This document shows, in pieces, positions 1 through 8,685 of a stretch of 64,000 nt of DNA; the stretch's first letter is position 1, and every line of letters begins with the position of its first letter. Under the pieces are notes generated by a model that ran no database searches, was not told where the DNA came from, and saw nothing but the letters and a program-made list of their open reading frames with translations. Source of the DNA: Rossellomorea aquimaris (lineage in GTDB: Bacteria; Bacillota; Bacilli; Bacillales; Bacillaceae_B); the NCBI RefSeq assembly GCF_001877785.1, contig NZ_MINN01000096.1:186001-250000 (forward strand), written 5' to 3'. The translations under genes were made by a program, and so were the position numbers.

Positions 1-488
1 ACGATGACCGCTTCCTTATTCCCGTTGCAGCCTGCATGGGCAATGCCTTTCAAAGCACCCAGTATGTAGATATTCCCTCCTGCAAGGATCCTTCCGCCCG
101 GGTTGACATCGCCGACGATCAGCATGTCCCCCGGTGTTTCGATCACCTGCCCGGAGCGGATGACCCCCGTCATGGTTTCTATGTTTCGTTCGTTCATTAA
201 TTTTTCTGCTTCATTTTTTGTGACGACATTACTCCATACTTCATTCACTACCAGATTGCGTTTCTGTCTGACGATTTCCTTCAGCTCTTCCACTTGATCT
301 TCTGTCAGATATCGGTTCCCCGTTTGGATATTCACCGTGAGAAGCGGGGTTCCCTCGGTTTCACGATAGTGTGCCGACAGCTTTTCGTCCAACTCTTTCT
401 TCAGTTCATCGAACGAGCATTGATCATTGAGATGAAGGGTCAGACCTTCCTTGGTACCCTTGATCATAACATTTGGTTTCTTTTTCAT
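1..488 (-). CDS. minC: Septum site-determining protein MinC (C-terminal part outside window)
   Basis: The window cuts this gene; about 162 N-terminal residues are present. The translation starts MKKKPNVMIKGTKEG and reaches the beginning of the beta-helical MinD-binding domain (DMLIVGDVNPGGRILAGGNI, with ALKGIAHAGC after it). MinC is recruited by MinD to the membrane and antagonises FtsZ polymers, blocking division at the poles. The ATG at 486-488 is preceded by a GAGGTG ribosome site. It lies downstream of mreD, as in B. subtilis, where minD follows. The N-terminal FtsZ-inhibiting domain is complete. Family assignment is from motif recognition and gene order. Confidence 0.93.
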   Translation of the reverse strand, partial: MKKKPNVMIKGTKEGLTLHLNDQCSFDELKKELDEKLSAHYRETEGTPLLTVNIQTGNRYLTEDQVEELKEIVRQKRNLVVNEVWSNVVTKNEAEKLMNERNIETMTGVIRSGQVIETPGDMLIVGDVNPGGRILAGGNIYILGALKGIAHAGCNGNKEAVI

Positions 489-603
489 GGCGCAATTTTT
501 CACCTCAGTCGTCTATGAATTCGACATTAGCTAGTTTATTTCCTTTTTTCATAGGACAATTTTCGCGATTTTCACGCAAAAATTTTACATTGAATTTCCA
601 TCA

Positions 604-1125
604 TCAATCTTCAAGGAGCTGCTTCTGCTTTCGCTGCATAAACACTTTGAATGGATAGGAAAAGATAATATAAAAGACGGCATTCAGAGCCAATGTAGGC
701 CACAGGCGCAAATCGGCAAACTGAATGAGCGACATATCCGTGTGCTTGATGATGACATTGATCTGATAGACCAGGAATTCAAGGACAGAGAGGTTTACCA
801 GCACAATCACCGCGAATACAAATAGATTATTGTGCAGCACCTTCATCATCGCATGCGTCAGGAAAACGACAAACGGAAAGAACACCAGGTAAATCCCATT
901 GATTTCCGTATAGAAGATATCGAACAGGAACCCAAAGATGAATCCGTATAAGAGGGCCGTTTTATATTGAAAGAAACCGCATATAAAAAGAATAAAGATG
1001 ATCAGGAAATGAGGGACCAGGATACGCTGATCGAATAATTCCGCACTTGGAAAAAGAAGGACAAACAGACTCTCACTGTAGAAAATCAGCAGGGTCACCA
1101 AAGGAAGGATGAGCCGGTTGATCAT
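604..1125 (-). CDS. mreD: Rod shape-determining protein MreD
   Basis: A 173-residue, very hydrophobic protein with about five predicted membrane segments and a short basic C-terminus (MQRKQKQLLED), matching the length and layout of MreD. It is an integral membrane part of the elongasome that works with MreC and MreB to guide lateral wall synthesis. Its start overlaps the mreC stop by four bases (ATGA type), so the two are translationally coupled. MreD sequences are weakly conserved; order (mreB-mreC-mreD-minC) carries much of the assignment. Confidence 0.93.
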   Translation of the reverse strand: MINRLILPLVTLLIFYSESLFVLLFPSAELFDQRILVPHFLIIFILFICGFFQYKTALLYGFIFGFLFDIFYTEINGIYLVFFPFVVFLTHAMMKVLHNNLFVFAVIVLVNLSVLEFLVYQINVIIKHTDMSLIQFADLRLWPTLALNAVFYIIFSYPFKVFMQRKQKQLLED

Positions 1126-2015
1126 TGCTCTTCCTCCCCGGTTTCCTCTTCAGCCTGTGAATCAGAAACGCCCTTCATCTCGCGGTCGATCACCATCACA
1201 TGTTCCAAGTGATAAAAGTCGGCTGCCGGTTTGACATAAGCAGTCTGCGTCAGGCCGTATTGATCCGGCTTGACCTCTTTTACTTCACCTACAACCAGAC
1301 CCTTTGGAAATACTCCGCCGAGGCCCGAGGTGATGACTTTCGATCCCTTTTCCACTTTCAGGTCGTTCGGGATTCTCTTGACCAATATCTCTTTCTTATC
1401 GCTGTCATAGCCTTCAATCCAGCCGTTGATATCCTGTTTACCCTGAATGACGGTCGAAATGCGGTTCTTCGTATTGTTCGTGGAGATAAGCTCCACGGTC
1501 GAAGAAAATTCGTTCACGCTTTTGACTTTCCCGATCAAGCCTGCTGAAGAAATGACAGCCATATCGGATTTGATCCCATTGACTTCACCCTTGTCGATCG
1601 TAATCAGTTCCTGCCAGTGATCAGGGTTCCTGGCAATGACTGTGGCCTGAATCGTGTCATAACTTCGAAGGTCTTCTTTTTTCTTAAGGACATCTCTCAG
1701 TTCTTCATTATCCTGTTTAAGGTCCCTTACCTGTGTTTCTAGCTTTACCAGTTCGTCAAGCCGGGATTTCAGTTTTTCATTTTCCGTGTATGTATTTTGA
1801 ATATCTTTCACGTTGTCAATGATGTCGCCTGTGAAATTAACAGGCTTTGAAACTATTGATTGTCCGAATCCTACCATATCTTTCACAAACTGCTCCGGCC
1901 AGCTGATGCTGTCTCTTTCCCGCAGTGAAAATCCGATCAAGGCTACGAGAACGATAATGCTGACGAGCAGAATGATCAATCGTTTATTCAGGAAGAATTG
2001 TGGCATGCTGTACAC
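1122..2015 (-). CDS. mreC: Rod shape-determining protein MreC
   Basis: A 297-residue bitopic protein: short cytoplasmic N-terminus, one membrane helix (about residues 11-29), a coiled coil (about 62-112, rich in L, E and K), then the extracellular beta-domain with family motifs such as VIARNPDHW, VISSAGLIGKV and FPKGLVVGEV. The last residues are acidic (EEETGEEEQ). MreC scaffolds the wall-elongation complex outside the membrane and links MreB to penicillin-binding proteins. It starts 357 bases downstream of mreB, an unusually wide gap that contains a repeat element and a likely mreB terminator. Confidence 0.95.
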   Translation of the reverse strand: MYSMPQFFLNKRLIILLVSIIVLVALIGFSLRERDSISWPEQFVKDMVGFGQSIVSKPVNFTGDIIDNVKDIQNTYTENEKLKSRLDELVKLETQVRDLKQDNEELRDVLKKKEDLRSYDTIQATVIARNPDHWQELITIDKGEVNGIKSDMAVISSAGLIGKVKSVNEFSSTVELISTNNTKNRISTVIQGKQDINGWIEGYDSDKKEILVKRIPNDLKVEKGSKVITSGLGGVFPKGLVVGEVKEVKPDQYGLTQTAYVKPAADFYHLEHVMVIDREMKGVSDSQAEEETGEEEQ

Positions 2016-2051
2016 CTCAACCTTTTATTCATTCTTGGCCTGTTAAAAACC

Positions 2052-2183
2052 GCTGTTGATTTCCGTGCAATACTCCGCTTTCCGCGGGCGGCCGGTGAGC
2101 CTCCTCGTCGCTAAAGCTCCTGCGGGGTCTCACCTGTCTCGCTTTTCCCGCAGGAGTCTGCGTCTTGCACTCCAATCAACAGC
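2052..2183. repeat. Intergenic hairpin repeat, element A copy 1 (between mreB and mreC)
   Basis: About 132 bases bounded by an inverted repeat: GCTGTTGATT on the left, AATCAACAGC on the right, with GTGCAA answered by TTGCAC just inside. The interior has the family blocks CTTTCCGCGGG, GAGCCTCCTCG, CTCCTGCGGGGTCTCAC and CCGCAGGAGTC; the last two give a second inner stem. No reading frame is plausible. Five further copies occur in this window. Together with the hairpin at 2308-2359 it fills most of the 357-base mreC-mreB gap. Confidence 0.85.
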
Positions 2184-2307
2184 TAGATACAGTTAAAAAC
2201 TGTATGCTTTAACATAGCTAATTCTATTAAATACTATATCAAAATCTTTCCGATATTGATATCATTCCAAATTATTTACTATTTCGACATTCAGGAAGCG
2301 AAAAAAG

Positions 2308-2359
2308 ATGGGGACGCCCTAATGTACTAGGTAATGTACTTTAAGGAACAGTCCCCACT
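2308..2359 (-). terminator. Long hairpin after mreB, likely terminator
   Basis: TGGGGAC at the left pairs with GTCCCCA at the right, with a partly paired inner arm containing AATGTACT twice in direct orientation. Read on the minus strand it lies just after the mreB stop and is followed by TCTTTTTT. It should end or weaken transcription from mreB before mreC. Confidence 0.6.
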
Positions 2360-2372
2360 TAATTTAAGTTAA

Positions 2373-3380
2373 TTATTTACCGCGGTTTTTGAATAAGTGA
2401 ATGTGATCGAGTGCTTTTCCGGTGCCGATGGCCACGCAGTCAAGCGGTTCTTCTGCGATAAGGACGGGCATCTTTGTTTCATCACTGATCACCTTGTCCA
2501 TATTGCGGAGCAGCGCCCCTCCCCCGGTAAGGACGATACCGCGATCCATGATATCGGCAGCCAGTTCAGGAGGTGTCTTCTCCAGGGTGGACTTGACGGC
2601 ATCGACAATCGCATAAACCGTATCGTGAAGGGCGGAGGCAATTTCAGCAGCAGTCACTTCAATCGTTTTCGGGAGGCCTGTCAAAAGGTCGCGTCCGCGG
2701 ATTTCCATCGATTCAATGCCCTCGGAATCCCCGGCTGAACCAACTTCCATCTTGATCGTTTCCGCCGTGCGGTCACCGATCATCAAGTTATACGTTTTAC
2801 GGATATAGTTGATGATGCTGTCATCCATTTCATCACCTGCTACACGGATGGACTGGCTTGTCACAATCCCGCCGAGCGAGATAATCGCCACCTCCGTTGT
2901 TCCGCCCCCGATATCGACGACCATGCTCCCGGTCGGTTCCCAGACTGGAAGATTGGCCCCGATGGCAGCAGCAAACGGCTCTTCGATGGTATAGGCATCC
3001 CTTGCACCGGCCTGTCTGGTCGCATCCATGACGGCACGCTCTTCCACACTTGTGATTCCTGAAGGAACACATACCATTACATAAGGCTTTCTGGAAAAAG
3101 CGCTTTTATTCGCTGTCGCCTGCTTTATGTAATATTTCATCATGGTGGCTGTTGTTTCGTAATCAGCAATGACTCCGTCTTTCATCGGGCGCAGCGCCAC
3201 AACATTCCCCGGTGTCCTTCCGATCATATTCTTAGCGTCGTTTCCGACCGCGACGATCTGCTTATTATCCGTTTGGAGTGCAACGACGGAAGGCTCGCGT
3301 ACGACGATTCCTTTTCCTTTTACGTACACTAGAGTATTGGCAGTGCCTAAATCGATTCCTAAATCTTTCGTTCCAAACAT
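2373..3380 (-). CDS. mreB: Rod shape-determining protein MreB (actin homologue)
   Basis: A 335-residue actin-fold ATPase that forms membrane-bound filaments directing wall elongation. Phosphate-1 loop [15 protein letters not shown] near residue 10, phosphate-2 loop [14 protein letters not shown] near 158, and the adenosine motif [16 protein letters not shown] near 285 are visible. The length is normal. The ATG at 3378-3380 has GGGAGATACC upstream. In many bacilli mreBCD is one compact operon; here mreB is separated from mreC by a repeat and a hairpin, so the genes may be partly uncoupled. Confidence 0.97.
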   Translation of the reverse strand: MFGTKDLGIDLGTANTLVYVKGKGIVVREPSVVALQTDNKQIVAVGNDAKNMIGRTPGNVVALRPMKDGVIADYETTATMMKYYIKQATANKSAFSRKPYVMVCVPSGITSVEERAVMDATRQAGARDAYTIEEPFAAAIGANLPVWEPTGSMVVDIGGGTTEVAIISLGGIVTSQSIRVAGDEMDDSIINYIRKTYNLMIGDRTAETIKMEVGSAGDSEGIESMEIRGRDLLTGLPKTIEVTAAEIASALHDTVYAIVDAVKSTLEKTPPELAADIMDRGIVLTGGGALLRNMDKVISDETKMPVLIAEEPLDCVAIGTGKALDHIHLFKNRGK

Positions 3381-3495
3381 TACTGGTATCTCCCTTTCTG
3401 ATACAAATTGACTGGTCTCTATTTAACTAAGGAGAGTTGTCCAAACTCTTATTCCCCGAATTTTTTTACAATAGTTGATACTTCATGACATAACG

Positions 3496-3530
3496 AAAAG
3501 ACTCGTCCTTTTAGGGGACGACTCTTTTTT
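3496..3530 (-). terminator. Hairpin terminator after radC
   Basis: AGACTCGTCC and GGACGACTCT pair with one mismatch around a short A/T-rich loop, flanked by A and T runs on both sides. It sits between the radC stop and the mreB promoter region. Nothing else recognisable is seen in 3530-3612. Confidence 0.65.
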
Positions 3531-3612
3531 AATGAGCTACGCTTTGAATCAGCATATTGTCAGTAAAAATCATAAAGATAATTATATCGTAACCATTAAA
3601 AAAATCCTAGTG

Positions 3613-4317
3613 TCATAAATACCCTTTTTCTTTTAAACTGATAAATTTTTTCTCGCCGATGATCAGGTGATCTAGTATATCGATTCCGATGATTCGCCCG
3701 CATTCTACTAATCTCTTCGTCACTTCGATATCTTCCCTGCTCGGAGTGGGGTCGCCTGATGGATGATTATGCACACAGATGATCGACGCAGCCGAGCGGC
3801 GGAACGCTTCCTTAAACACCTCCCGCGGGTGGACGATCGAAGCATTCAGGCTGCCGATGAATATTGTCTGTTTGTGGAGAACTTGATTTTTAGTGTTAAG
3901 GTAAAGGCACACGAAGTGTTCCTGGGCTAAAAAACGCATATCATTCATGACGTAATTGGCTCCATCTTCCGGGGACCGTATGCTGTATCGGTCATCGAAA
4001 GCAAGGTTGCCGATCCTTCTGCCGAGCTCGACTGCCGCCATGATCTGAACAGCCTTGGCAAGCCCGATGCCTTTTGTTTTGGTTATTTCTTCAAGGGACG
4101 CATCTTTTAAAAGATTCAGACCGTCGAAACTTGTCAGCAGCCTGTTTGAAAGCTGCAGGACGGATTCAGATTTCGTACCCGTACGGAGGAGGATTGCAAG
4201 CAATTCCTGATTTGACAGGCTCGCGGCCCCGCTTTGGATAAGGCGCTCTCTCGGTCTTTCATCAAGAGGGAAATCGCGGATCATCAAATTGTTCGGTTTT
4301 TCCAATGTTTTTTCCAT
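3613..4317 (-). CDS. radC: DNA repair protein RadC family (JAB/MPN domain)
   Basis: The chosen start is the ATG at 4315-4317, which follows a clear AAAGGAGG site and gives 234 residues; a longer upstream frame overlaps maf and lacks family similarity. An N-terminal helix-hairpin-helix (LEEITKTKGIGLAKAVQIMA) precedes a JAB metallopeptidase-like domain with HNHPSGDPTPSRED, the zinc-binding HxHx7SxxD pattern. The historical repair role of RadC is doubtful, and the molecular function is not firmly known. It is followed by its own terminator, and maf lies directly upstream. Confidence 0.95.
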   Translation of the reverse strand: MEKTLEKPNNLMIRDFPLDERPRERLIQSGAASLSNQELLAILLRTGTKSESVLQLSNRLLTSFDGLNLLKDASLEEITKTKGIGLAKAVQIMAAVELGRRIGNLAFDDRYSIRSPEDGANYVMNDMRFLAQEHFVCLYLNTKNQVLHKQTIFIGSLNASIVHPREVFKEAFRRSAASIICVHNHPSGDPTPSREDIEVTKRLVECGRIIGIDILDHLIIGEKKFISLKEKGYL

Positions 4318-4349
4318 AGGTCCTCCTTTGCCGGTCAGAGGAGCCTTTC

Positions 4350-4916
4350 TTATTGAAGATATCCCATTTCGCGGAGAGCCCTGTATACTTTGGAAATCGG
4401 CAGGCCTACAACGGCATAATAGTCCCCTTTTATTTCCTTGACGAGCTTTGCCCCAAGACCCTGGATCCCGTAGGCTCCCGCTTTGTCGAATGGTTCTTCC
4501 GACGCAATGTATTCGTCGATCTCTGCAGGTGTAAGCTCCCAAAACGCAACATCTGTTTTTTCATAAAATAGAGACTGTTCTTCACCTTTCAAAATCGCTA
4601 CACCCGTATAGACCGAGTGTGTTTTGCCGGACAGCATGTTAAGCATGCTTCTGGCTTCTTCGTCCGTTTGCGGTTTGCCAAGAATGACGTCATCCAGTGC
4701 AACCACAGTGTCCGATCCCAATACATAGGAATCCCTGTGTTTCATTGATATTTCATTTGCCTTTCTGAGTGCGAGTTCCGTGACTACTTCATGGGGTTTC
4801 AAATGTGGTTCAACGGTTTCATCAACGTTGCTGCTTATGGTGGTGAAGGAAAGTTGAAGCTGCTGAAGAAGATCTTTTCGGCGGGGAGATTGTGAAGCAA
4901 GTATGAGGTTGGACAT
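4350..4916 (-). CDS. maf: Maf nucleoside triphosphate pyrophosphatase
   Basis: A 188-residue Maf family protein. The signature SQSPRRKDLL lies at the N-terminus, with SDTVVALDDVILGKPQT and FDKAGAYGIQGLG further along. The family hydrolyses non-canonical or m5U/UTP/dTTP nucleotides to monophosphates; in B. subtilis overexpression blocks septum formation. It is 32 bases upstream of the radC start, and the pair is probably cotranscribed. The order spoIIB-maf-radC-mreB matches B. subtilis. Confidence 0.95.
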   Translation of the reverse strand: MSNLILASQSPRRKDLLQQLQLSFTTISSNVDETVEPHLKPHEVVTELALRKANEISMKHRDSYVLGSDTVVALDDVILGKPQTDEEARSMLNMLSGKTHSVYTGVAILKGEEQSLFYEKTDVAFWELTPAEIDEYIASEEPFDKAGAYGIQGLGAKLVKEIKGDYYAVVGLPISKVYRALREMGYLQ

Positions 4917-4994
4917 TTCCTGTCAGTCCTTTCGGCGTATAGAATGGGAGATACAAAATTATAGTACCAAATTCTGCCTCCTTAAACAAGCAGA

Positions 4995-5025
4995 AGGCGA
5001 CAAGCAATTGGGATGCTTGTCGCCT
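4995..5025 (-). terminator. Hairpin between spoIIB and maf
   Basis: AGGCGACAAGC pairs perfectly with GCTTGTCGCCT (11 base pairs, 9-base loop) just downstream of the spoIIB stop. The T run on the minus strand is short, so termination may be partial. Confidence 0.6.
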
Positions 5026-5063
5026 CAGTGGCTATTTCCCGGAAAATAGTCGTAAAACAGAGG

Positions 5064-6047
5064 TTATTGTAAACTACTGTAAGTTTCAAGATAACCCAGC
5101 AGGTCTCCCTGGACCTTTTCGGCATCCGCTGAAGACTCAAGTGAGATACTCTGCTTCGCTGCATTCACAATCGACTCTTTCATTTTTACAATCGGCTCCC
5201 CCTTCACGTCGATTGCTTCGATTTCTTTCAGCACGGGTTCAATGGAACCTGCCGCCGACTCATTTCCCTTTCCGCTCAGTACACCGTTGCTGCTTTCCTC
5301 AGCAAGGATGGCATAAAGGCCGTTCGCTTTCTCCAGAAATGCTTTTTCGTTATTGCTTGCCTTGATTTCCTTTGCACCAAGCTGAAAGTCCTTGGCGTAT
5401 ACGTCTACTCCGTCTCCTTTCATGTCTTCGCCGAGAAGCTTCGCCGTCTCGACATCGGCAGAAACGCCCAGAAGAAGGAACCACTGTCCGTCTTTTTCAA
5501 CGGACGCACTTGAAATGCCTTTGGATGTCAAGGTGTCCTGCATCGCAGCGAGTGATTCTTTCGTCGAAAAGACCCCTCCCTGCAGGATCGCCGTCGACAG
5601 TTCCTTCAGCTTAACGGCACCGGCCGATTCGTTTCCTTCCGTCATGCCTGCTGAGGTTTCGTCCTGCAAAGTGGCAGCGGGAGCCGCTTCCCCGTCAGTA
5701 TTCGTGATGACCTTCAACGTACCGAATCCCAGTACGGCACCGACAACCACCGCACCGATAATCGACATGATCAGATTGATAGAATCATGGAAAGGATTTT
5801 TGAATGATTTCTTATTCTTCTTTTTCTTGCCGCTTACATAATTGATCTTTTTGTATTCCTTTGGCGGCTGAGGAGTTTCATCCGCCAGGTTCCAATCAAA
5901 GCCCGTATCCTCGAGTTTTTCTTCGCCTGCCGCCGTTTCGGCTTTGCCGATCTTCCAATCGTGGACGCGGATGTCCTCTTCATACTCCGTTTTTTCGCCA
6001 TTTATTTTGATGGAGATTTTTTTCTTGCCGTCAGGTTTGTCCACCAT
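5064..6047 (-). CDS. spoIIB: Stage II sporulation protein B (SPOR-domain engulfment protein)
   Basis: The start at 6045-6047 (MVDKPDGKKK) has GGGAGGGTGGCG upstream and gives 327 residues; an in-frame upstream start lacks a site. Layout: acidic, lysine-rich cytoplasmic part (1-85), one membrane helix (about 89-112), linker, then a SPOR-like peptidoglycan-binding domain around 150-245 (VFSTKESLAAMQDTLTSKGI). SpoIIB localises to the sporulation septum and helps septal peptidoglycan thinning and engulfment. Position upstream of maf supports the call. The sequence is poorly conserved outside the SPOR domain and membrane helix. Confidence 0.85.
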   Translation of the reverse strand: MVDKPDGKKKISIKINGEKTEYEEDIRVHDWKIGKAETAAGEEKLEDTGFDWNLADETPQPPKEYKKINYVSGKKKKNKKSFKNPFHDSINLIMSIIGAVVVGAVLGFGTLKVITNTDGEAAPAATLQDETSAGMTEGNESAGAVKLKELSTAILQGGVFSTKESLAAMQDTLTSKGISSASVEKDGQWFLLLGVSADVETAKLLGEDMKGDGVDVYAKDFQLGAKEIKASNNEKAFLEKANGLYAILAEESSNGVLSGKGNESAAGSIEPVLKEIEAIDVKGEPIVKMKESIVNAAKQSISLESSADAEKVQGDLLGYLETYSSLQ

Positions 6048-6175
6048 CGCCACCCTCCCCTTATCTATTTTTTTCCATGCTATCACATCGCATAAAAAAA
6101 AGAACAAGACTTTTGTCGTCTTGCCCTAAGAGGTTTTCGTCAAATTTTTTAATAGATTGGTATTTTCATCGCCGC

Positions 6176-6350
6176 TTTTGATTTCCGTGGAAGACTCCGC
6201 TTTCCGCCGGCGGTTGGTGAGCCTCTTCAGCAAGCCTGCGGGAAGAAAAGCGGAGGGGCTTTGCTCATGCGCCTCTAAGCCCCGTTGCTGGACAAGTCTC
6301 ACCTAACACGCTCTTCTCGCAGGAGTCTTCGCCTTCCACTCCAATCAAAA
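6176..6350. repeat. Element A copy 2, carrying a shortened inverted element B
   Basis: Terminal stem TTTTGATTTCCGTGGAAGAC / GCCTTCCACTCCAATCAAAA: here GTGGAAG pairs with CTTCCAC, whereas copy 1 has GTGCAA/TTGCAC, so the stem bases co-vary. Family blocks CTTTCCGCCGG, GAGCCTCTTC and CGCAGGAGTC are present. Its middle (about 6241-6290, AAGAAAAGCGGAGGGGCTTT and GCGCCTCTAAGCCCC) is element B in the opposite orientation to that in copy 6, with B's central part deleted. It fills much of the 348-base gap between pilO and spoIIB. Confidence 0.8.
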
Positions 6351-6395
6351 CCTGGTACGGATTAGAATCTGCAAATAGCTTTACCCGCTAAAAAA

Positions 6396-7112
6396 CTAAT
6401 CCTCGTCCTCTTCATCAGGGAATTGAGGTAAAGGGTTCTTTTTTAGAGATGGAGGAGGGCTTTGGATTTTCGGGAGCCCTTCTTTCAGGTCTTCTAGTTC
6501 CGGGATGTAGAAGGCGGATGCTGTCAGTTCGAAGGTGAGGATGTCTTCGCTGTAGCCTTCCATGTTTTCTTTTAGCTCCTGCGCGCCTGCGAAGTAGAGT
6601 CCGTTGATTTCGACGATCCGTTGGAGGTTTTCGATTTCTTCAAGGAATTTTTCCATTTCGAAGTAACCCGGTGATTCTACCGTCATGGTCATTTGCATCC
6701 TCTTTAATAGAGAAGGAAGCTGGCTGTCGGCAGCCGGGACAGCGTCCGTATCTTCTCTATCTGTCGGTGCTAAGGCACCATCTGTTTTCTCAAAATTGAT
6801 GGACTGGATAGCGCTTCCCGAGATCAGCTCTGCTTTTTCCAAATCCAAAATGATACCTTCCGTTAATGGTGCGACTGGGATTTTCTGCTGAAGCGAGGAG
6901 GAATCCAGCGTTTCGTTTTTCCCTATACTGTCTACTTTCGCCTCTACCGCTTGCTGCAGTTTCACCTGGATACCGAGTTCTTCTTTTTTGTATTGCAGTC
7001 TATTCTCAGCAGGCTGCAGGACAAAGTAGTTCACTCCGGCTAGAAGGAGCACTCCAGTGACTGCCGCACTTATCAAAATCGACCACTGCTTTTTTGTAAG
7101 ATTCATATTCAT
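6396..7112 (-). CDS. pilO: Type IV pilus inner-membrane assembly protein, PilO-like
   Basis: A 238-residue bitopic protein: a short cytoplasmic end, a membrane helix (about 10-32), a coiled-coil stretch (33-65, with LQYKKEELGIQVKLQQAVEA) and an extracytoplasmic alpha/beta domain, as in PilO/GspM-type alignment-complex proteins. The proline-rich acidic tail (LPQFPDEEDED) is unusual. It overlaps pilN by four bases and is the last gene of the pilus operon. Homology is weak in this family, so the call rests on topology and on its place after PilM and PilN. Confidence 0.78.
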   Translation of the reverse strand: MNMNLTKKQWSILISAAVTGVLLLAGVNYFVLQPAENRLQYKKEELGIQVKLQQAVEAKVDSIGKNETLDSSSLQQKIPVAPLTEGIILDLEKAELISGSAIQSINFEKTDGALAPTDREDTDAVPAADSQLPSLLKRMQMTMTVESPGYFEMEKFLEEIENLQRIVEINGLYFAGAQELKENMEGYSEDILTFELTASAFYIPELEDLKEGLPKIQSPPPSLKKNPLPQFPDEEDED

Positions 7113-7702
7113 TCTTCTTCCTCCCCTCGGGAAAGAAGTGCTTCCATCTTGCCTTGGTCAATATGAATCTCATATGCGGCCAGGTACCTCGGGAGGACCT
7201 TTTCGTCTTCGGACTCTCCGGCTTCCACCGTTGTGATTTCGATGATGTCCGCTTCCTCGATCCATTCAACGGTCTTCAGACGGGAAAGATAGAATGCCGC
7301 TTCCCTTGAGGAATCAAACTGTACGATTGTGTTGATGACCGTTCTGTCTGCGTACATAAATTCATTGAAAAATCCCCTGTCAGGCAGAAGTGAAATCAGT
7401 TCATTCAAAAGCGGTACGGTCTTCACAGGATAGTCGAGCATTTCCTGTACCGCTTTGTTCAGCTGATCGACGCTGCCCGATGATTCCGCGCCGAGGACTT
7501 TCGTCTGCTGGACCTCGATGATCTTTTTGGTTGTATCGATCTCAGCTTCCGTCCTTTTCGTTTCAGTGAGTGTACTTTTCCATGTCAGCAGCATAAATAA
7601 TGCAACGAGCACGACAAGCCCTGCAGTACCCGCGATACTGTATGTAAAAGCTTTCTGTTTCTTTTCCTTTTGAGGCAATAAATTGATATCAATAAGTTTC
7701 AC
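7109..7702 (-). CDS. pilN: Type IV pilus assembly protein PilN-like
   Basis: A 197-residue protein beginning MKLIDINLLPQKEKKQK, the conserved cytoplasmic INLLP motif by which PilN binds PilM, followed by a membrane helix (about 22-42), a coiled-coil segment and a small extracytoplasmic fold. The start lies inside the 3' end of pilM (14-base overlap) and the stop overlaps pilO, showing tight translational coupling. PilM-PilN-PilO form the ring that connects the cytoplasmic motor to the pilus base. Confidence 0.87.
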   Translation of the reverse strand: MKLIDINLLPQKEKKQKAFTYSIAGTAGLVVLVALFMLLTWKSTLTETKRTEAEIDTTKKIIEVQQTKVLGAESSGSVDQLNKAVQEMLDYPVKTVPLLNELISLLPDRGFFNEFMYADRTVINTIVQFDSSREAAFYLSRLKTVEWIEEADIIEITTVEAGESEDEKVLPRYLAAYEIHIDQGKMEALLSRGEEEE

Positions 7703-8660
7703 TGAGCTGCACCTCTTTTAAAGCAAGACCGAACGCGATGGCATATCCCGCCTGGATCTTTTCATCATTGAATGTCGTGACATTCCTCAGGGAAAGCAAT
7801 TCGACAGGGATTGAAATCCGGTCCTGCAATTGCTGCCGGAGTTCGAACAAACGGGGATGGTCGCCGCTGACTATCGTTTTACTTACGGATTGTTCGCCTT
7901 TATTCAAAGAGTAACGGTAGAAATTCATCACTTTTTCGATTTCATTCAAGGTATCTCCTAACAAGTCGACAGGGTAGGATTCCACCACTTCATCATCTTT
8001 CACGGGGCCATCCAATGGGATCGGCCTGGTGAAAATGGGTTCATGTTTATGAAAGATGGAAATCGTCAGCAGCTGTTCATCCATATGAAGCAGCATGGTA
8101 TGTTCATGCGGCGATGCCTTTTTTTCATGAAGAACGGCACGGTACAAAGCTAGAGGTGCTATATCGGCTGCAACCGGCTTGAGCTTCACTTCCTCAAGCA
8201 GACGCTTAAAACCGTCGACGATTTCTTCCTGAGATGCAACGAGCAGAACCTCTTGTTTCTCATGACCTGATGCCAGCAGGGAATAATCAAATACCGGGTC
8301 TTCAAACGGAAGATGGATGCTTGACCCTATTTCCAGGAAAAGATACCCTTCCATTTCGTCTTCCCTGATTTCTGCAGGGATCGATACTTTTCTCAGGATG
8401 ACAAATGGATCAGGCACCACATAACGGACCGGTTTCCGCTTGATTTTCCACTCGTCGATGCATTCTTCCAGAATGAAAAGGAGTGTTTCCTCATCGACGA
8501 TCCTCCCCCCTTTGATGACTCCATCGGGAAGCCTGCGTTCAGCCATTGAAGACACAAGCAGCGGGGAAGTCTGTTTCAACTCGAGATATCGGATGCAATG
8601 GTCGGTGAATACTATATTTGCTGTTTTTTGAGAACTTGAGAGAAACGATAGAAAACCCAT
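7689..8660 (-). CDS. pilM: Type IV pilus actin-like assembly protein PilM
   Basis: A 323-residue protein with the actin-like PilM/GspL fold pattern: VFTDHCIRYLELKQ at the N-terminus (phosphate-1 position), VPDPFVILRKVSIPAEIRED (the conserved lead into the groove), MLLHMDEQLLTISIF mid-protein and a C-terminal IQAGYAIAFGLAL. PilM is cytoplasmic and binds the INLLP tail of PilN. It is 25 bases downstream of the prepilin peptidase gene. An ATG at 8658-8660 is preceded by AAAGGATCTC. Confidence 0.85.
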   Translation of the reverse strand: MGFLSFLSSSQKTANIVFTDHCIRYLELKQTSPLLVSSMAERRLPDGVIKGGRIVDEETLLFILEECIDEWKIKRKPVRYVVPDPFVILRKVSIPAEIREDEMEGYLFLEIGSSIHLPFEDPVFDYSLLASGHEKQEVLLVASQEEIVDGFKRLLEEVKLKPVAADIAPLALYRAVLHEKKASPHEHTMLLHMDEQLLTISIFHKHEPIFTRPIPLDGPVKDDEVVESYPVDLLGDTLNEIEKVMNFYRYSLNKGEQSVSKTIVSGDHPRLFELRQQLQDRISIPVELLSLRNVTTFNDEKIQAGYAIAFGLALKEVQLSETY

Positions 8661-8685
8661 GGATGAGATCCTTTCTTTGCACTAG

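Noticed and set aside
4318-4542. N-terminal extension of radC and of several other genes (gerM, rph, ysmA, fadR, etfB, lonB)
   Set aside because: The longer frames overlap neighbours or regulatory sites and lack ribosome sites; the chosen inner starts have clear AGGAGG-type sites or match family start points.
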